Part shown: in pieces, positions 32,951-44,653 of the stretch
Layout: every line of letters begins with the position of its first letter
How positions within the stretch are numbered: the stretch's first letter is position 1
NCBI GenBank assembly: GCA_036346225.1
Contig: JARFIW010001256.1
Coordinates: 124,001-188,000 of the forward strand
Reading direction: 5' to 3'
Source of the DNA: Platerodrilus igneus
Lineage: Eukaryota > Arthropoda > Insecta > Coleoptera > Lycidae
DNA length: 64,000 nt
Made by a program: the position numbers and the translations under genes
The notes under the pieces: model-generated
What the model saw: the letters and a program-made list of their open reading frames with translations, nothing else
Told to the model about the DNA's origin: nothing
Database searches by the model: none

Positions 32951-35900
32951 TGCAGTACTATTTTTAAATCGAGATATTTCGGAAATTGTAAACGAATGAT
33001 CTTTCTTCAAATATCAGCGAGTGAAAATATGAGTTACCTACTATCTCCTTAGGAATTGTACAAGTACATATATTTGTTTTTGGTTTTAATGTGATTTGAT
33101 ATTAACATTAATAATAAAATACTATTTTAGTACCTAAATTGGTTTTGTGGTAGCGTTTTACTCGTATATAATAGCATTCATACCCACTACTACACTTTTT
33201 AGTATCGTTTTTATGTAGTCGGCGATTTTTCAAACATACCTCTCCGAATGGGGAAGCCTCGGAAGACTTCTGAGTAAGGTTACAGTTATTTTTCAATTAC
33301 AGAGAATTTGCATCCTTCAACACATAATAGGCGATAGAGAAAAATTCATAAACTTAGGTTGGAGAATAAGAATTTCCCAATTGAAGTTTCTAACTCAGTT
33401 TAATTGTAAAACACGAAATTAAATCTTATAAACGATAAATTGCGCTACCGATTCGCAAATTACAGACTTTAAGCGTTTTCTTTGGAAAATTTTATCATAA
33501 AAACTTTTTTCGAAATCTAAGGAAGACCGGTTAATGATATGTCAACGATCGCTACCTATTATGAATCACTCTGTATACCATTGACATTAATTCCAAGTGC
33601 TAATTCTAAACCGCCTATCAAGCACATTGAAACCACACAATACCATATGTTTTGGGTATATATTCAGGTATCATTTACTGAAAATCAATGCTCATTAACA
33701 ATTTTGTTGAATAACAAGATTATCGTACTCAGTTTCGTTTCAAAGTCGATAAATTAATAGGTATTTCTAATACAAACTGAAAGTGCGACGGAGCTTTTGT
33801 GATATAAAGAGTTGTCGACGTATTTACTCATTTCATCAGTAAAAATTAATTTTAATTTGAACCACAATTGAAATGTTATTTTTTAGTACGAAAAGTCGAT
33901 AACGTAATGTAACGCAAGGAATCGTATCTCCCACAGGTGAAAATATCTAGGTGAGAACGCATGATCGCAAGGGGTTGCGCGCGCGCTACCCTACCTGTTC
34001 CTAATGCGGGTGACAGTCTGAGGCAAGCACTAGTGGGGATATCTACCCCAGCTCCGTCGTTACCACAAATACAGCACTGCAACACCCACTCACCTGAACG
34101 GCCCCACCCCCACGTGTCCACCAGGCGGCACGTCGTACTTTACTTCATCAAAATAAAACGCCATCAGTCAGTCGAGTAACGATTACATCCGTGTTCGGTG
34201 TTCGAGTTAACAATTGCTCTTCGTATATAAAAGCAAAGCTCGTCTTAATTTATAGCTCTAGCGCAGGCTTGTATTTGAAACGCACGTGTCCCGATGACAA
34301 ATGTGTTGTGAAGTTGGAAATTACAGGAAGCGAAACCTGTTGTGAATCGTGGAGACCATCTTTAACACCACGAAGAGAGGTCGGCATCCTCTGGGAGGCA
34401 ACGCGTCCCCTACGTCTGCCACCACTCAACCTTTAGTGAAGAGGACGCGAAACGATACCACACTGGATAGTTGCACAGCACTTGTTCCCGTCAATCGGGA
34501 CATGGAAGGGACCTTGGCGGTTGCTTTGAGCCAGAGTATGGACTCTGTCAACACGGGAACTCCTGAAGAAGAGGTAAGTGAATGGATTAAAGAACGAAAA
34601 ACAATCAGGTGCACTATTTATGAAGCTACTTCTGTCATAATTATAATGTTCTTATATAACGATAAATAAAATTATGTAAGCTCTATGAATATTTATACTC
34701 AACTTCAGCAAAATGTCTTGACTATTAATTATAACAGAAACTTTTTAAAAGTCGTATCTTGTGCATTGCTTTAATACAATTTTAAAAAATAAACAAGTGA
34801 AACATTTTTATAAAGCTAAAATTTCAGCTTTTTCAAATGCAAAAAAAAATTCTTTCTAAAAAGTAGTCACTCATTTACTTTCCCTTTCTTTCATGCAAAA
34901 TTTTTATCATTATTAATATGGTCCTGAGGTGTACGTGTACTTACGCATTTCAAATTTCGCTTGAACCTGGATTTATTAAAACTGAAATTTGCACCGCGTC
35001 CTTTTTCATTTACTTAGGCATATGTATGAAAACTGCATCGTTTATGTTTTATTATTAAAACCAATGAAAATTGTATTAAATTAATCCACCTAAACAAATA
35101 TTTGCAATTGATAATGTGTAGATAGACAGTCCATACTCTTCTAACCCTAAATCATTTCAGGATATCGCATCCCAACCACTCTTTTTAAATAAAACATGTT
35201 AAAACTACTAAATCAGTGTTCTTAATAAAATAGCTTTACACGAATCGTTAGGTGCGCCTAATTTTTCCATTACTTACCTATATGCTTTTTACTACAAAGC
35301 CTATCCAACTCCTTTTTGGATAAGCTTTGAACAATTTTTAAAAATTCAATCTGCACCAACAAAAGCAAAGCAGTTTTTTTAATATTACACGAGAAACAAT
35401 TAGAAGCAAAATTTTACAAGTCTTTTTACTTTTTTTTCGTAGATTGTTAATCACGTAAAAATATAAACTTCAAAACCATTTGTTATATAATTCAACATAA
35501 CAAATTTTTTATTCATATTCAAGTTCATCTCTACGCATTCTCAAGAATGAGTCTCCAAAGTCATCAAAATTAAACAAACTTGGTCTTCGAAAGCTCACTT
35601 TTGTTTTTGTTTAAACGGAACTTGATTATTGTTAAACACTACGCAGGGGTTTAGTGGAATTTTTAAAGATAATTTTTCAAATGTTGACGTTGCTCTTTCT
35701 TTCATAAAACAATGCAGGTGAAAATTAAGTAGACAAATTCATACATTAAAAAATATTGGAAAAGCGTTGTAGAAATACAGTACCGCAGTCGAAAAAAAAT
35801 ATATCTTCCTATATAAACTAACAACGAATATTCAAAAATTTTAATTTAAAACTAAATTGACGTGGGCTATTCACTAGCAACCCCCAACACATTACATTTG

Positions 35901-36978
35901 TTTGTTTTTATATAGTACCTGTAAGTACTTAAACTGCAAACCTCACCACTTTAACATATAGCATGTTATATTTTAACCGCTAATTGTAATTTAAATGTCA
36001 GTCTGACGGTAATATAAACAGGTTCAGATTGTGTCTTGTGGCGCAATATGTAATATTAAATCACGCGAAGATAAAACAATTAATTAGCATCGTACCCTGC
36101 TAGGATAACGTTACTACAAGGCGAGATCTACTTCTATCACCAAATTCCGCTGCACCTCCCGTATAAGACATAGGGATATATAAAAAGTGATAAAGAGATG
36201 GGAAAGAATAAAGTAAAAATCTTTTTCTGCGGCACATGTTGAAGCTCTTTCATCACTTCAAGGCAACGGTAAAAGCGTTTCTTCACTATCAGAAAAAATA
36301 TCTAATTCCATACTCGTGCAAAAAAGGCTGATTCTCATTGTGGTGAGACAATAACACGATATCGCACAGTTCGCAACACGAAGTCACGTATCTGTTCAGA
36401 AAAGGCGTTAAATTTTAATATACAATTATGATGAAGCTACATATAAAAACCACTTCACGATGATGCGTAATAAACACCAAAAAGTTATGGAAATAATATC
36501 GATTTCAATTGGGGGGGGATATTGCTTCCTGCATCTGCTAATACTTATATTGCACGCTCTAACCAAGTAGCTAGCAAAATCGGTCCAACATAAAATAGCT
36601 TAGTCTTTGATCCTTTTTACACCCATATTACTCAAACTGTACCTTAGAGCAAAACCAGTTGAAATTCTAGCACCCACAGGTTGTGGAATCTATAACAGTT
36701 CAAAGTTTGGAAAGTAGTTCAAGCAAGAATAGTTGCTACCATATTGTATATTTTATTCTTTTCTTGCTAAAGATGTTGAAACACGTCCTGCATTTAAAGT
36801 ACACACGCCGGGTAGCTACCATTCGAAAAGAAAGATCACGCTGGTTTAGACTTGAAGAAACTAAAGTAAAGTTGAGATACGTTTTCCTCTCGAAAATTGG
36901 TGTATTTCATTTTTGGCATTCACTTACACTTGCAATGCACTTTGGCAGCAACTATTGGCTAATCATTAACCAATTAAT
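32951..36978. other. Mostly unassigned; GC-rich island and possible promoter near 34 kb
   Basis: Apart from 33940-34573 (described separately) this 4-kb stretch is A/T-rich and without recognised coding or terminal repeats. A G run is at about 36511-36518. The open frame at 36683-37090 crosses into gypsy LTR sequence and is not supported as a gene. Confidence 0.45.
33940..34573 (+). promoter_or_regulatory. GC-rich island followed by TATA box and possible first exon with splice donor
   Basis: About 33960-34140 is clearly richer in G+C than its surroundings (GCGCGCGC, CCCCACCCCCACGTG). TATATAAAAG is at 34224-34233. Downstream a frame open after a stop at 34343 has its first ATG at about 34502 and reaches GAAGAAGAG|GTAAGT, a strong 5' splice site (exon end 34573). 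An arthropod initiator-like TCAGT occurs at about 34164. No homology is recognised. A first exon of a host gene or of an LTR element are both possible. Confidence 0.3.
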
Positions 36979-37509
36979 ATTGCAGCGGACTACTATTAAC
37001 GCGTTTTACCAATTTAGAACAAGTAATAATAAAAGTTTTTATTACTTACTACTCACACAGTTGCCCAGTTGGTCGCCGTTTATTCCCTGACACGAAGGTA
37101 TCGACATATCCAGCAATTTCTGTGAGCAACCGTTGGCTGGTTTATCTTTTGTGTTGTTTACACAACATTTAATATGGCATACTGGAGTGCAACTTCCCAC
37201 AATCATGTCTTTCTTCAGGGTCACCGTATGCGAATTAATCTTTAGCACTCTTACTGGTATCATATTTCGAGACTTTACCAGCGTTCTTCCAATCAGTAAT
37301 CCCTCCTAGCCCATTCCGGATTCAGTTGCTTCCATCATGCACACTTGTCCTTTCCGGAGAGTACCATCTGGGCGTCCCATCACAATCATTTTCGTCTTCT
37401 TGGGTATTTTCATATCACAAATCACTCGAACTTGCGTCATCTCGTTACTCGTTTCTTGAAATGAAATTTCATTATCATCTATTTGAAGCACGTTTTCTTT
37501 CATGTTCAC
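36979..37509 (-). mobile_element. Gypsy remnant: LTR end joined to protease fragment
   Basis: TGCAGCGGACTAC at 36979 corresponds to the first gypsy's LTR end TGAAGCGAGCTAC. The LTR stretch 36979-37061 runs directly into protease-linker sequence on the minus strand (37509-37042): MGRPDGTLRKGQVCMMEATE, then MIPVRVLKINSHTVTLKKD and KPANGCSQKLLDM. That is close to 12500-12120. RT through macrodomain is therefore deleted. One stop and a frame break lie near 37265-37310. Confidence 0.85.
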
Positions 37510-37511
37510 AT

Positions 37512-40500
37512 CATCATCATTTTGTTTTCGACCTTACTTAAGGTCGGTCTGACGCAGCTCTAACTTCTTTTTTATTCAGTGCTAATATAAAAAGTTCTAA
37601 ACACCCTTCATAGCTTAAATTTCTAATAATTTGACTAATATAACTTGGTCTTGGTCTTCTATCTTTTTTCTATCTACCTGACTTTACATAGATATTAGCT
37701 ACCTGATGATTGTTAAAGAACTCCAACATGTTTACATGATTCTCATTTACAAGGAAATGAAATATTACCTGGTTATTCTCTCCAAAAAAGGAAAAATGTT
37801 AAATTATATGTTATGGTAAGGCTAAGCAACAAATCGCTGCTAACATGCCAAACCGCTAACTAATTGTGAGTTATGTCATGGTGACATTTAGTTAACTGAT
37901 TTTTATTTATTTTTTTTGTTTTGTTTTCGAATTTACTTAAAGTCGGTTTGGCGCAGCTCTAAATTCTTTTCTATTCTGAGCCAGTCTAAAAAGGTCCACA
38001 TACCCTTCACAACCTAAATCTCTAATAATTTGACTAATATAGCTTTGTCTGAGTCTCCCTTCTTTATTTTTATTTGGTAATCTATAATCTAAGACCTTAC
38101 TAAATAGTCCCTTGTCACGTTAATTAGCGACTGCCACGTTGGGCGCCAAAAATCTATGCGACGTTATTATCGGGGCAGCCACGTTGGTTCGTCAAAGTTA
38201 AACAAAAAAAGGACCGGGCTCAATCGGAGAGTAGGGGGGGTTGTAGAAAGCAGACCAACATATAAGGTACGCGGCTGTAAGGAATTAGTAACAGTACCTG
38301 CAATAGAAAAATTAGAATAGCAAACCTAAAAAAAACAAATTAGTCCCGCAAACCTGAAACAAAGAAAAAGCATAGCATACGGATCAAGTATAAATTATTC
38401 AGTACTTTGTAGAATAATAAAAAAAAACTGTTGGGAATAATCTATATGATATAACAACGTTAAAAGCAATATAACAAATCTTTAGTACAAAGTGAGGTAA
38501 TATTGGGGAGTAGCAGAAACGTTTCATCACACACCAATTAGACAAAAAGCAGACAAAATTTTAACAAAATATAAATAGGTAAACACAATTAATATGAGTA
38601 GTCCAGTAGTATTGATTTTTCTTTTTTTTTCTTTTATTTAAAATAGCATGCAAGTCTATGGTAAAAGGTATCAGAACGCCAAAGGTATGGCAAAGCAACG
38701 GACAGGTATTTAAAGTAAAAAAACAAGTAGGAAATAGTTCAACTTACAAACAGTCCTTCAGCAACGCTTCCTCGCAATTGAATGTGGGATTCCCGATGTC
38801 CTGCACTAACGAAGCACTGCACCCTTGACTGTGAGGGTTTTGATGGAATTTCTCACACTTTACACTAATCACGCCTACGTATTTCACGGGTGTTAGCAGC
38901 AGACATTATCATGCTGATGGAACCAGGTAGCCTTGATAAATTTCTTGTTAATTCTATTTCCTGAGACAATAATTCCGAAATATTTTGTAACACAAATTGT
39001 AAAGAAAAATAGTAATAAAAATTTAGAGTCACGGGCTTTCAAAGTACGACGTAATGCATTAAACTAACAGTAACGTGAAGCGTTTTATTTGCTACCTATG
39101 GTAACAAAGGAAAATCTAATGCTTTTGCATAACCAAATTCGCGCAAACAAAGATCTATTTTAGATTCGTCGGGGTTAGTAAATTCAGGAACTACAGTATC
39201 AACTGTATTTAATTTGGATAATCCAAAGTATACCCTACTCTGACCAAAAAAAAAAGGGGACCACGAAACTAGATCGCACACACAGTTCACATATAAAAAG
39301 ACAAATCAACTAAAGAAAAACAATCAGTAAAGCAACGCGTAATCACTAAGTCAATGTTCCGTAAAACACGTGCGGTCGAGTAAAACAAGTTCTATCACTT
39401 TTATTTACAACAGAAAAGCAACAAAAAACAATTAGTAAAGTAACGCGTAAGCAATAAAACCGTCTGTTAATGACCTTAAAACCCGTGCTGTCGAGTAAAC
39501 ACATTCTACAGTTAAAATACACTTTTATTCCACAAGAAAAACAACTAAAATCGTGCCGTGTTTGTCCATGCACAATTCGAAATTGATTCCGCATTAATTC
39601 TCACTATTTTCAAAGCAAACAGCACACAGTATTTTTAACGTAGTTAATATCTAGGAACGAAGAGCAAATTACAACCGTTATTTCAAAAGAAACTCAACCA
39701 AAAGCACAATTGATATTTAGGAACGAAGAACAAAACTACAACTGTTTATCTGTTTATTCCAAGTCGTTGCTATTACAACTCTTATCGTAAATTATCTAGA
39801 TCTGTATATTCACATAAGCAACTAAATTTATACGACGGCCAGACAAGAACGATGCAATCTATAATTATCTACTAATTAATTACAGCGGTTTATCATATTC
39901 GAAAGTATTTACTTTATACTAATAAATATAAAATATAGAAATAGTAATTGCAGAAAGGTATTTACTAATTCAGAAAAACGTAAAATGTTAAACGATTAAA
40001 AATGCACGTTACACCCTCATGTCTTAACTGGTGCCCTATCATTTTATCTCTCCTGACCTTTAATTGTTTCCACATACAGGGTTCCTCATATATTCTTCTA
40101 TAAACTACCTCATTTGTTACTCTATCTGTTCAACTAATCATTAACATTCTCCTATAGCATCAAGTTCAAAAGCTTCTACCTTTTTCTTATCTACCTCTTT
40201 AATTGTCCAAGTCTCACTACCGTATAATAAAACGCTCCATACGTACGTTTTTAAGAAACTTTTTCTATTATCTAAACTAATACTATTAGCTATTAGTAAG
40301 TCTTTCTTTTTTAAAAACATTTTTCTAGCTTGAGCTATTCTAGCTACTATATACGTTCTGCTACGTCCGTCCTTTGTAATTACACTACCTAAATAGCAAA
40401 ATTAATCTACCTCTTCTAACTCGGTATTACCTATTTTTAATTTTGGTTCAAAACTAGGCTGTAACTCACTTGTCATTATCTTTGGCTTTCCTGAGTTAAT

Positions 40501-40715
40501 TCTCATAGTATAGTTACTTTGTAGTATCTCATCTAAAACATTTAAAACTTTCCTAACTCTTTTCTAGACTCTGCTATAATGGCTATATCATCTGCAAACG
40601 TATAATGTCTATTTTCTGTCCCTGTACACTAATACCTATCTCTTTTCTCTCTCTCAAGGGAGATAGTATACAGCTCTGTCTAACATCATTGTTCGAAAAA
40701 TCAAACCATTAAATA
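37512..40715 (-). mobile_element. LINE family 2 fragments, minus strand, split by an LTR-type insertion
   Basis: 40715-40014 (minus) encodes the RT end and C-terminal region: SCILSPL, GQKIDIIRFADDIAII, FCYLGSVITKDGRS, LYGSETWTIKEVDKKKVEAFE. The frame then breaks at the 38113-40013 insertion and resumes at 38112 with FSKVLDYRLPNKNKEGR and LFRLAQNRKEF. A 3' tail is at about 37920-38000. A second tail plus leader unit of the same family lies at 37512-37900. The terminal CATCATCAT and a stem-loop (GACCTTA/TAAGGTC, 37523-37543) mark the 3' end. Confidence 0.85.
38113..40013 (-). mobile_element. LTR-type insertion (solo-LTR-like) with 4-bp target duplication
   Basis: Its ends are TGTCACGT at the left and ACGTTACA at the right, inverse in TG...CA form. 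CCCT is duplicated at 38109-38112 and 40014-40017, as for Ty3/gypsy integration. On the minus strand TGGCGCCCAACGTGG (38148-38134) looks like a primer-binding site. Internal direct repeats of ~107 bp lie at 39319 and 39426, and shorter ones at 39648 and 39714. No coding domain is seen. Confidence 0.65.
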
Positions 40716-41640
40716 ATATTTCAGTTTAAAATTAGGGTTCATATTATTTAGCAGACCGAATGTATGAATAACACAGTGAAGGTTTTTCAGTCTTCCTTCA
40801 ACTTGCAAAGAATCCTATCACATGTTTTAGTCTATTGCCGTCAGTCTCAGGTAAACTAGGAATGTATGAGTAATACTTCAATGTTTTCTAACAAAGGGGT
40901 TTGTGGAATTTCTAAGACAGGTAATGGGTTTTATGAACAGGACTAAGGTAAAATGTTTCTTAAGAAAGTGCGTGTAAAGTTAGTTCATGTTTATACTTTG
41001 AACTTGAAGGTGCGTCTTCAAGTTGTGTTTTTCTACATGTAATTAAACTTCAAGTTACCTAAAAATTGTAATGTTTTTAATCAACCATTATAATAATAAA
41101 CTTTTAATTGGTCCTTTGAGAATTATTTAATTAGTAAATAAATAAAGATAAAATATTCACGCATTAACGACCTATGGTGTAACACTTCAATATGTACTTC
41201 TGCTACATAGTTGAAATTATTCCTTTAAGCCGGATGCTAAAAAGAACCAGGAGGTAAAGAAATTCTAAGAAAAGTTTCCAAAATCAAACAATTTCCAGTT
41301 CAATTCCATTAAAATAAAAGGTGAAGAAAGTTTCCAGTTCCAGTATAGGTGCAAGCATTTAGTGTTGATAGTGTTCAAAGTTTCTGAAAGTGTAATTTCA
41401 AGTGAAAGTGAATTAGTTTTTCAAGAATAAGAAGTACCTTGTGGAGATTAAAGGTCAGATTTAAACATTCATTAAGGTTATAAATTGATTATTGTTCCTT
41501 TTTAATATTGTATTCATGAAATTTGTTTAATTCAGCCTGTTCTTACTTAAAGGTTTAAGCTAGATTTAAAGTAAGTTGATTTATAGTTGTAGTCGTAAAA
41601 TTTTCATTTAATAATTTTTGCTCTAACAATTGCGTGTAAG
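40716..41640 (+). other. BEL/Pao 5' leader, possible LTR
   Basis: No gene is seen. TGTTCG at 40690 and GTAACA ending at 41184 would make a 495-bp LTR candidate with AATAAA-rich sequence inside near 41140. LINE coding may overlap its left end, no primer-binding site is evident and no 3' copy is found, so this stays tentative. Confidence 0.3.
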
Positions 41641-43107
41641 ATGGAAGCTTTAGTTAAACAAAGGTCTGTTAAAAAGAGAAAAATTACTGTGACTGAAAAC
41701 TGGTTTACAAGTAATTGTGAATCAGAGGAGAAAATATTTGCATTTAAAACAAGACTAGAATTTTTAACTAAAGCTTTTGACAAATACAATTTAATTCAAG
41801 ATGAAATTGAAGTGATAGATGAATCACAATCAGCTGATAGGGATGGTGTTCAAGATAAATATTGTTCGCTTTTAACGCTTTTTTAAGGAAAAATTCATTC
41901 ATTTCAAACAATTGTGAACCAAAGTCCTAATTCTACTAAACCACTTACAGGAATTTCAAATGTAAATAAACCACAATTAAAAATTACACACTTCTTTGGG
42001 GATCCGACAGGTTGGAATTCATTTATTGAGTTTTTTGAAAATTTAATAATAAAGGATTCAATGTTAACTGACGTGGAAAAATTAATCTATCTCAAATCCT
42101 ATTTAGTAGACGAGCCCCTGAGTCTAATTGTTAATCTACAATTAACTAGTGATAACTTCAGAGTAGCTTCGGATTCATTAAAGAGTAGATATGAAAATCA
42201 ATTAAACATAATCTATGCTCATATAAAAAACTTGTTGGATGTAAATTCCTTGAGTAAAACAGATGCAGGTTCCCTTAGAACTTTTATTACCTTTTTAAAA
42301 CAAAACTTAGATGGGTTAAAAAATTTGAAAGTAAATGTTAAAGATTGGGATTTGATACTAGTGTACATCTTTTCCCAAAAATTAGACAAACAAACGAGAA
42401 AGGCATTTGATTTTGATATTCCTCCCAATTCAAGGCCTACATTAGACCAGTTCTTTAAATTTTTAGAACAAAGATGTTCGGTGTTAGAACGTTCAAATAT
42501 TTCTGATTTAGGTCAATGTCAAAAAAAGCCCCACAATCAAAAGGGTTCCCATTATGTTTATATGTCACAAAATTCACAAAGTGAACGTGCAAATTCTCAT
42601 TCTAATGATTTTAATAAATCGAAATATACAGGTTGTAGTAAGGAAAAGTGTTTATTCTGTAATTTAAATAATGATACAATCTATAAATGTACAAAATTTG
42701 GTGGTCTCTCTTATCAAGAAAAAGGAAATTTCGTTAAGACAAATAAACTGTGCTTTAATTGTCTGGCATATAATCATTACACGTATGAATGTAGTTCCCA
42801 TGGTTGTTCTAAATGTCAAGGTAAACATCACACTCTATTACATGAAGAGAGATGGAATATAACAAGGGTTCAAACAATGTTCAAACAAGGTCTCAAATTA
42901 ATCAGTGAACAAGCGAATCAAAGAAATCAAAATGCTAGTTTTCCAATTCTTCCGGTTTTTCTAAACGAATACAAAACGATACTAAAATTTCCCGTTCCTC
43001 GAAATCGGACGGTAACGGTACTTCCTCCAACGATCACACCACTGGACACTCTACACAAGAAAATGTCGTTCTTTCAACCTTTTCCTCTAGTGGTGAAGCA
43101 CTGTTAG
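41641..43107 (+). pseudogene. BEL Gag (DUF1759 family) with zinc knuckles
   Basis: It starts at ATG 41641. One TAA at 41884-41886 interrupts the same frame. The DUF1759 core runs from LKITHFFGDPTGWNSFIEFF (about 41968) through SLIVNLQL to RPTLDQFFKFLEQRC (about 42437-42480). Cys/His knuckles follow: CLFC...C (about 42652), CFNCLAYNHYTYEC (about 42750) and CSKCQGKHHTLLH (about 42805). The frame ends at 43107 after a shift near 43050, where the protease frame takes over. Confidence 0.9.
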
Positions 43108-43369
43108 CTACGGCTATGGTGACAGTATTGGATGTAGTTGGTTGCCCTTTTCAACTAAGGGCTGTCTTAGATTCTTGCAGTACCACATCTTTGATTACTG
43201 AAGATGCTGTACAACAACTGAAATATAATCCCCAAGAAAGAGGCATTCAAATAAACGGTATTAATGGTATAGCTACAAAATCTAACAAAATAATGAACAT
43301 AAATATTCTATCAAAGGTAAAGACAAATATAAGTTTCAATATTACGTGTTCTGTACTTAAAAGAATTTC
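43054..43369 (+). pseudogene. BEL protease (A17-type), 5' part
   Basis: The frame contains ALLATAMVTVLDVVG and the active-site DSCSTTSLIT (about 43170-43200), matching the BEL pattern D-S/T-G/C-S. It reads CSVLKRIS up to 43369, where the palindromic insertion begins. The same residues resume at 44654. Confidence 0.85.
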
Positions 43370-44653
43370 ACCTCCATTAAGTTAGACCCCCCACCAGCGA
43401 TAAATAAATTAATACCTATAAAAAAATTAGGTGCTAATTAGGTGCTACATTCCAAAATTAGGTGCTCGAATAGTTTGGCAGGAAATTAAATTTGAAATGG
43501 GGGCTGACTTAACGTTAAGCTGGACCCCCCCATATGAAAAAACTAATTTGCAACATGCAAACTGAAAAATTAGATATACCAGAATTAAGTGCTAATTAGG
43601 TGCTCTTAAAATCAACAAAAACATATCACTAAAATAACCTTTTATCTTAATAATTAACTATATCATGTATAAGTATATGATTCGACAAGAGTAAAGTCCC
43701 ATTAAATAATTAGGTGCTCTTACGACTGTGGTCTCAAAATACTCGTCTAGTAGCGTACTGTCGATATATCCAGTCGCCGAATTAAGTGCTCGTAAGGTTT
43801 CGCAAAAATTTTGCACTATAACGTGGTATTTATATTATGTAATAAACATGGCTTAAAATGATATATAATAAAATATTTTCCATAATATTTAGCAATTTTG
43901 TATGTAATATTTACTAATTTGCAATGAATTAATTATCAAGTAACTATAAGAGGAAGTATTAAAAAAAGAACATATATTAAAGATCATAAGAATTATATTT
44001 TGTTTTATTTATTATGATTCCTATAAATCCTGTCCCTCATTTCAATAATTAATAATAGTGTAATTAATGATAAACAATCTATGTATTTTTTTATATATTT
44101 ATATAAGAATATTTGTGTAATTCGTAAGAGCACCTAATTATTTAATGGGACTTTACTCTTGTACGCGTGTGACGCCGACCACGTTATAGTGCAAAATTTT
44201 TGCGAAACCTTACGAGCACTTAATTCGGCGACTGGATATATCGACAGTACGCTACTAGACGAGTATTTTGAGACCACAGTCGTAAGAGCACCTAATTATT
44301 TAATGGGACTTTACTCTTGTCGAATCATATACTTATACATGATATAGTTAATTATTAAGATAAAAGGTTATTTTAGTGATACGTTTTTGTTGATTTTAAG
44401 AGCACCTAATTAGCACTTAATTCTGGTATATCTAATTTTTCAGTTTGCATGTTGCAAATTAGTTTTTTCATATGGGGGGGGGGGTCCAGCTTAACGTTAA
44501 GTCAGCCCCCCCCATTTCAAATTTAATTTCCTGCCAAACTATTCGAGCACCTAATTTTGGAATGTAGCACCTAATTAGCACCTAATTAGCACCTAATTTT
44601 TTTATAGGTATTAATTTATTTATCGCTGGTGGGGGGTCTAACTTAATGGAGGT
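43370..44653. mobile_element. Palindromic Mutator-like (MULE/foldback) element with 9-bp target duplication
   Basis: Arms 43370-43827 and 44178-44653 are inverse copies starting ACCTCCATTAAGTTAGACC. AAGAATTTC is duplicated at 43361-43369 and 44654-44662; 9 bp is typical of Mutator-like elements. TTAGGTGCT occurs many times in both arms, in places as AATTAGGTGCTAATTAGG. A block containing TTTAATGGGACTTTACTC is duplicated on the right side (about 44125-44160 and 44281-44320). No transposase is seen, so it is non-autonomous. Confidence 0.88.

Noticed and set aside
34349..34669. 106-codon frame near the GC island taken as a complete gene
   Set aside because: It begins at GTG directly after a stop and crosses a strong splice donor, so the full frame is not a credible protein.
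36683..37090. 135-codon plus-strand frame
   Set aside because: It runs into gypsy LTR and protease sequence on the opposite strand and has no domain.
40690..41184. BEL 5' LTR (TGTTCG...GTAACA)
   Set aside because: No matching 3' LTR or primer-binding site, and LINE coding may overlap the left end; only mentioned as tentative.
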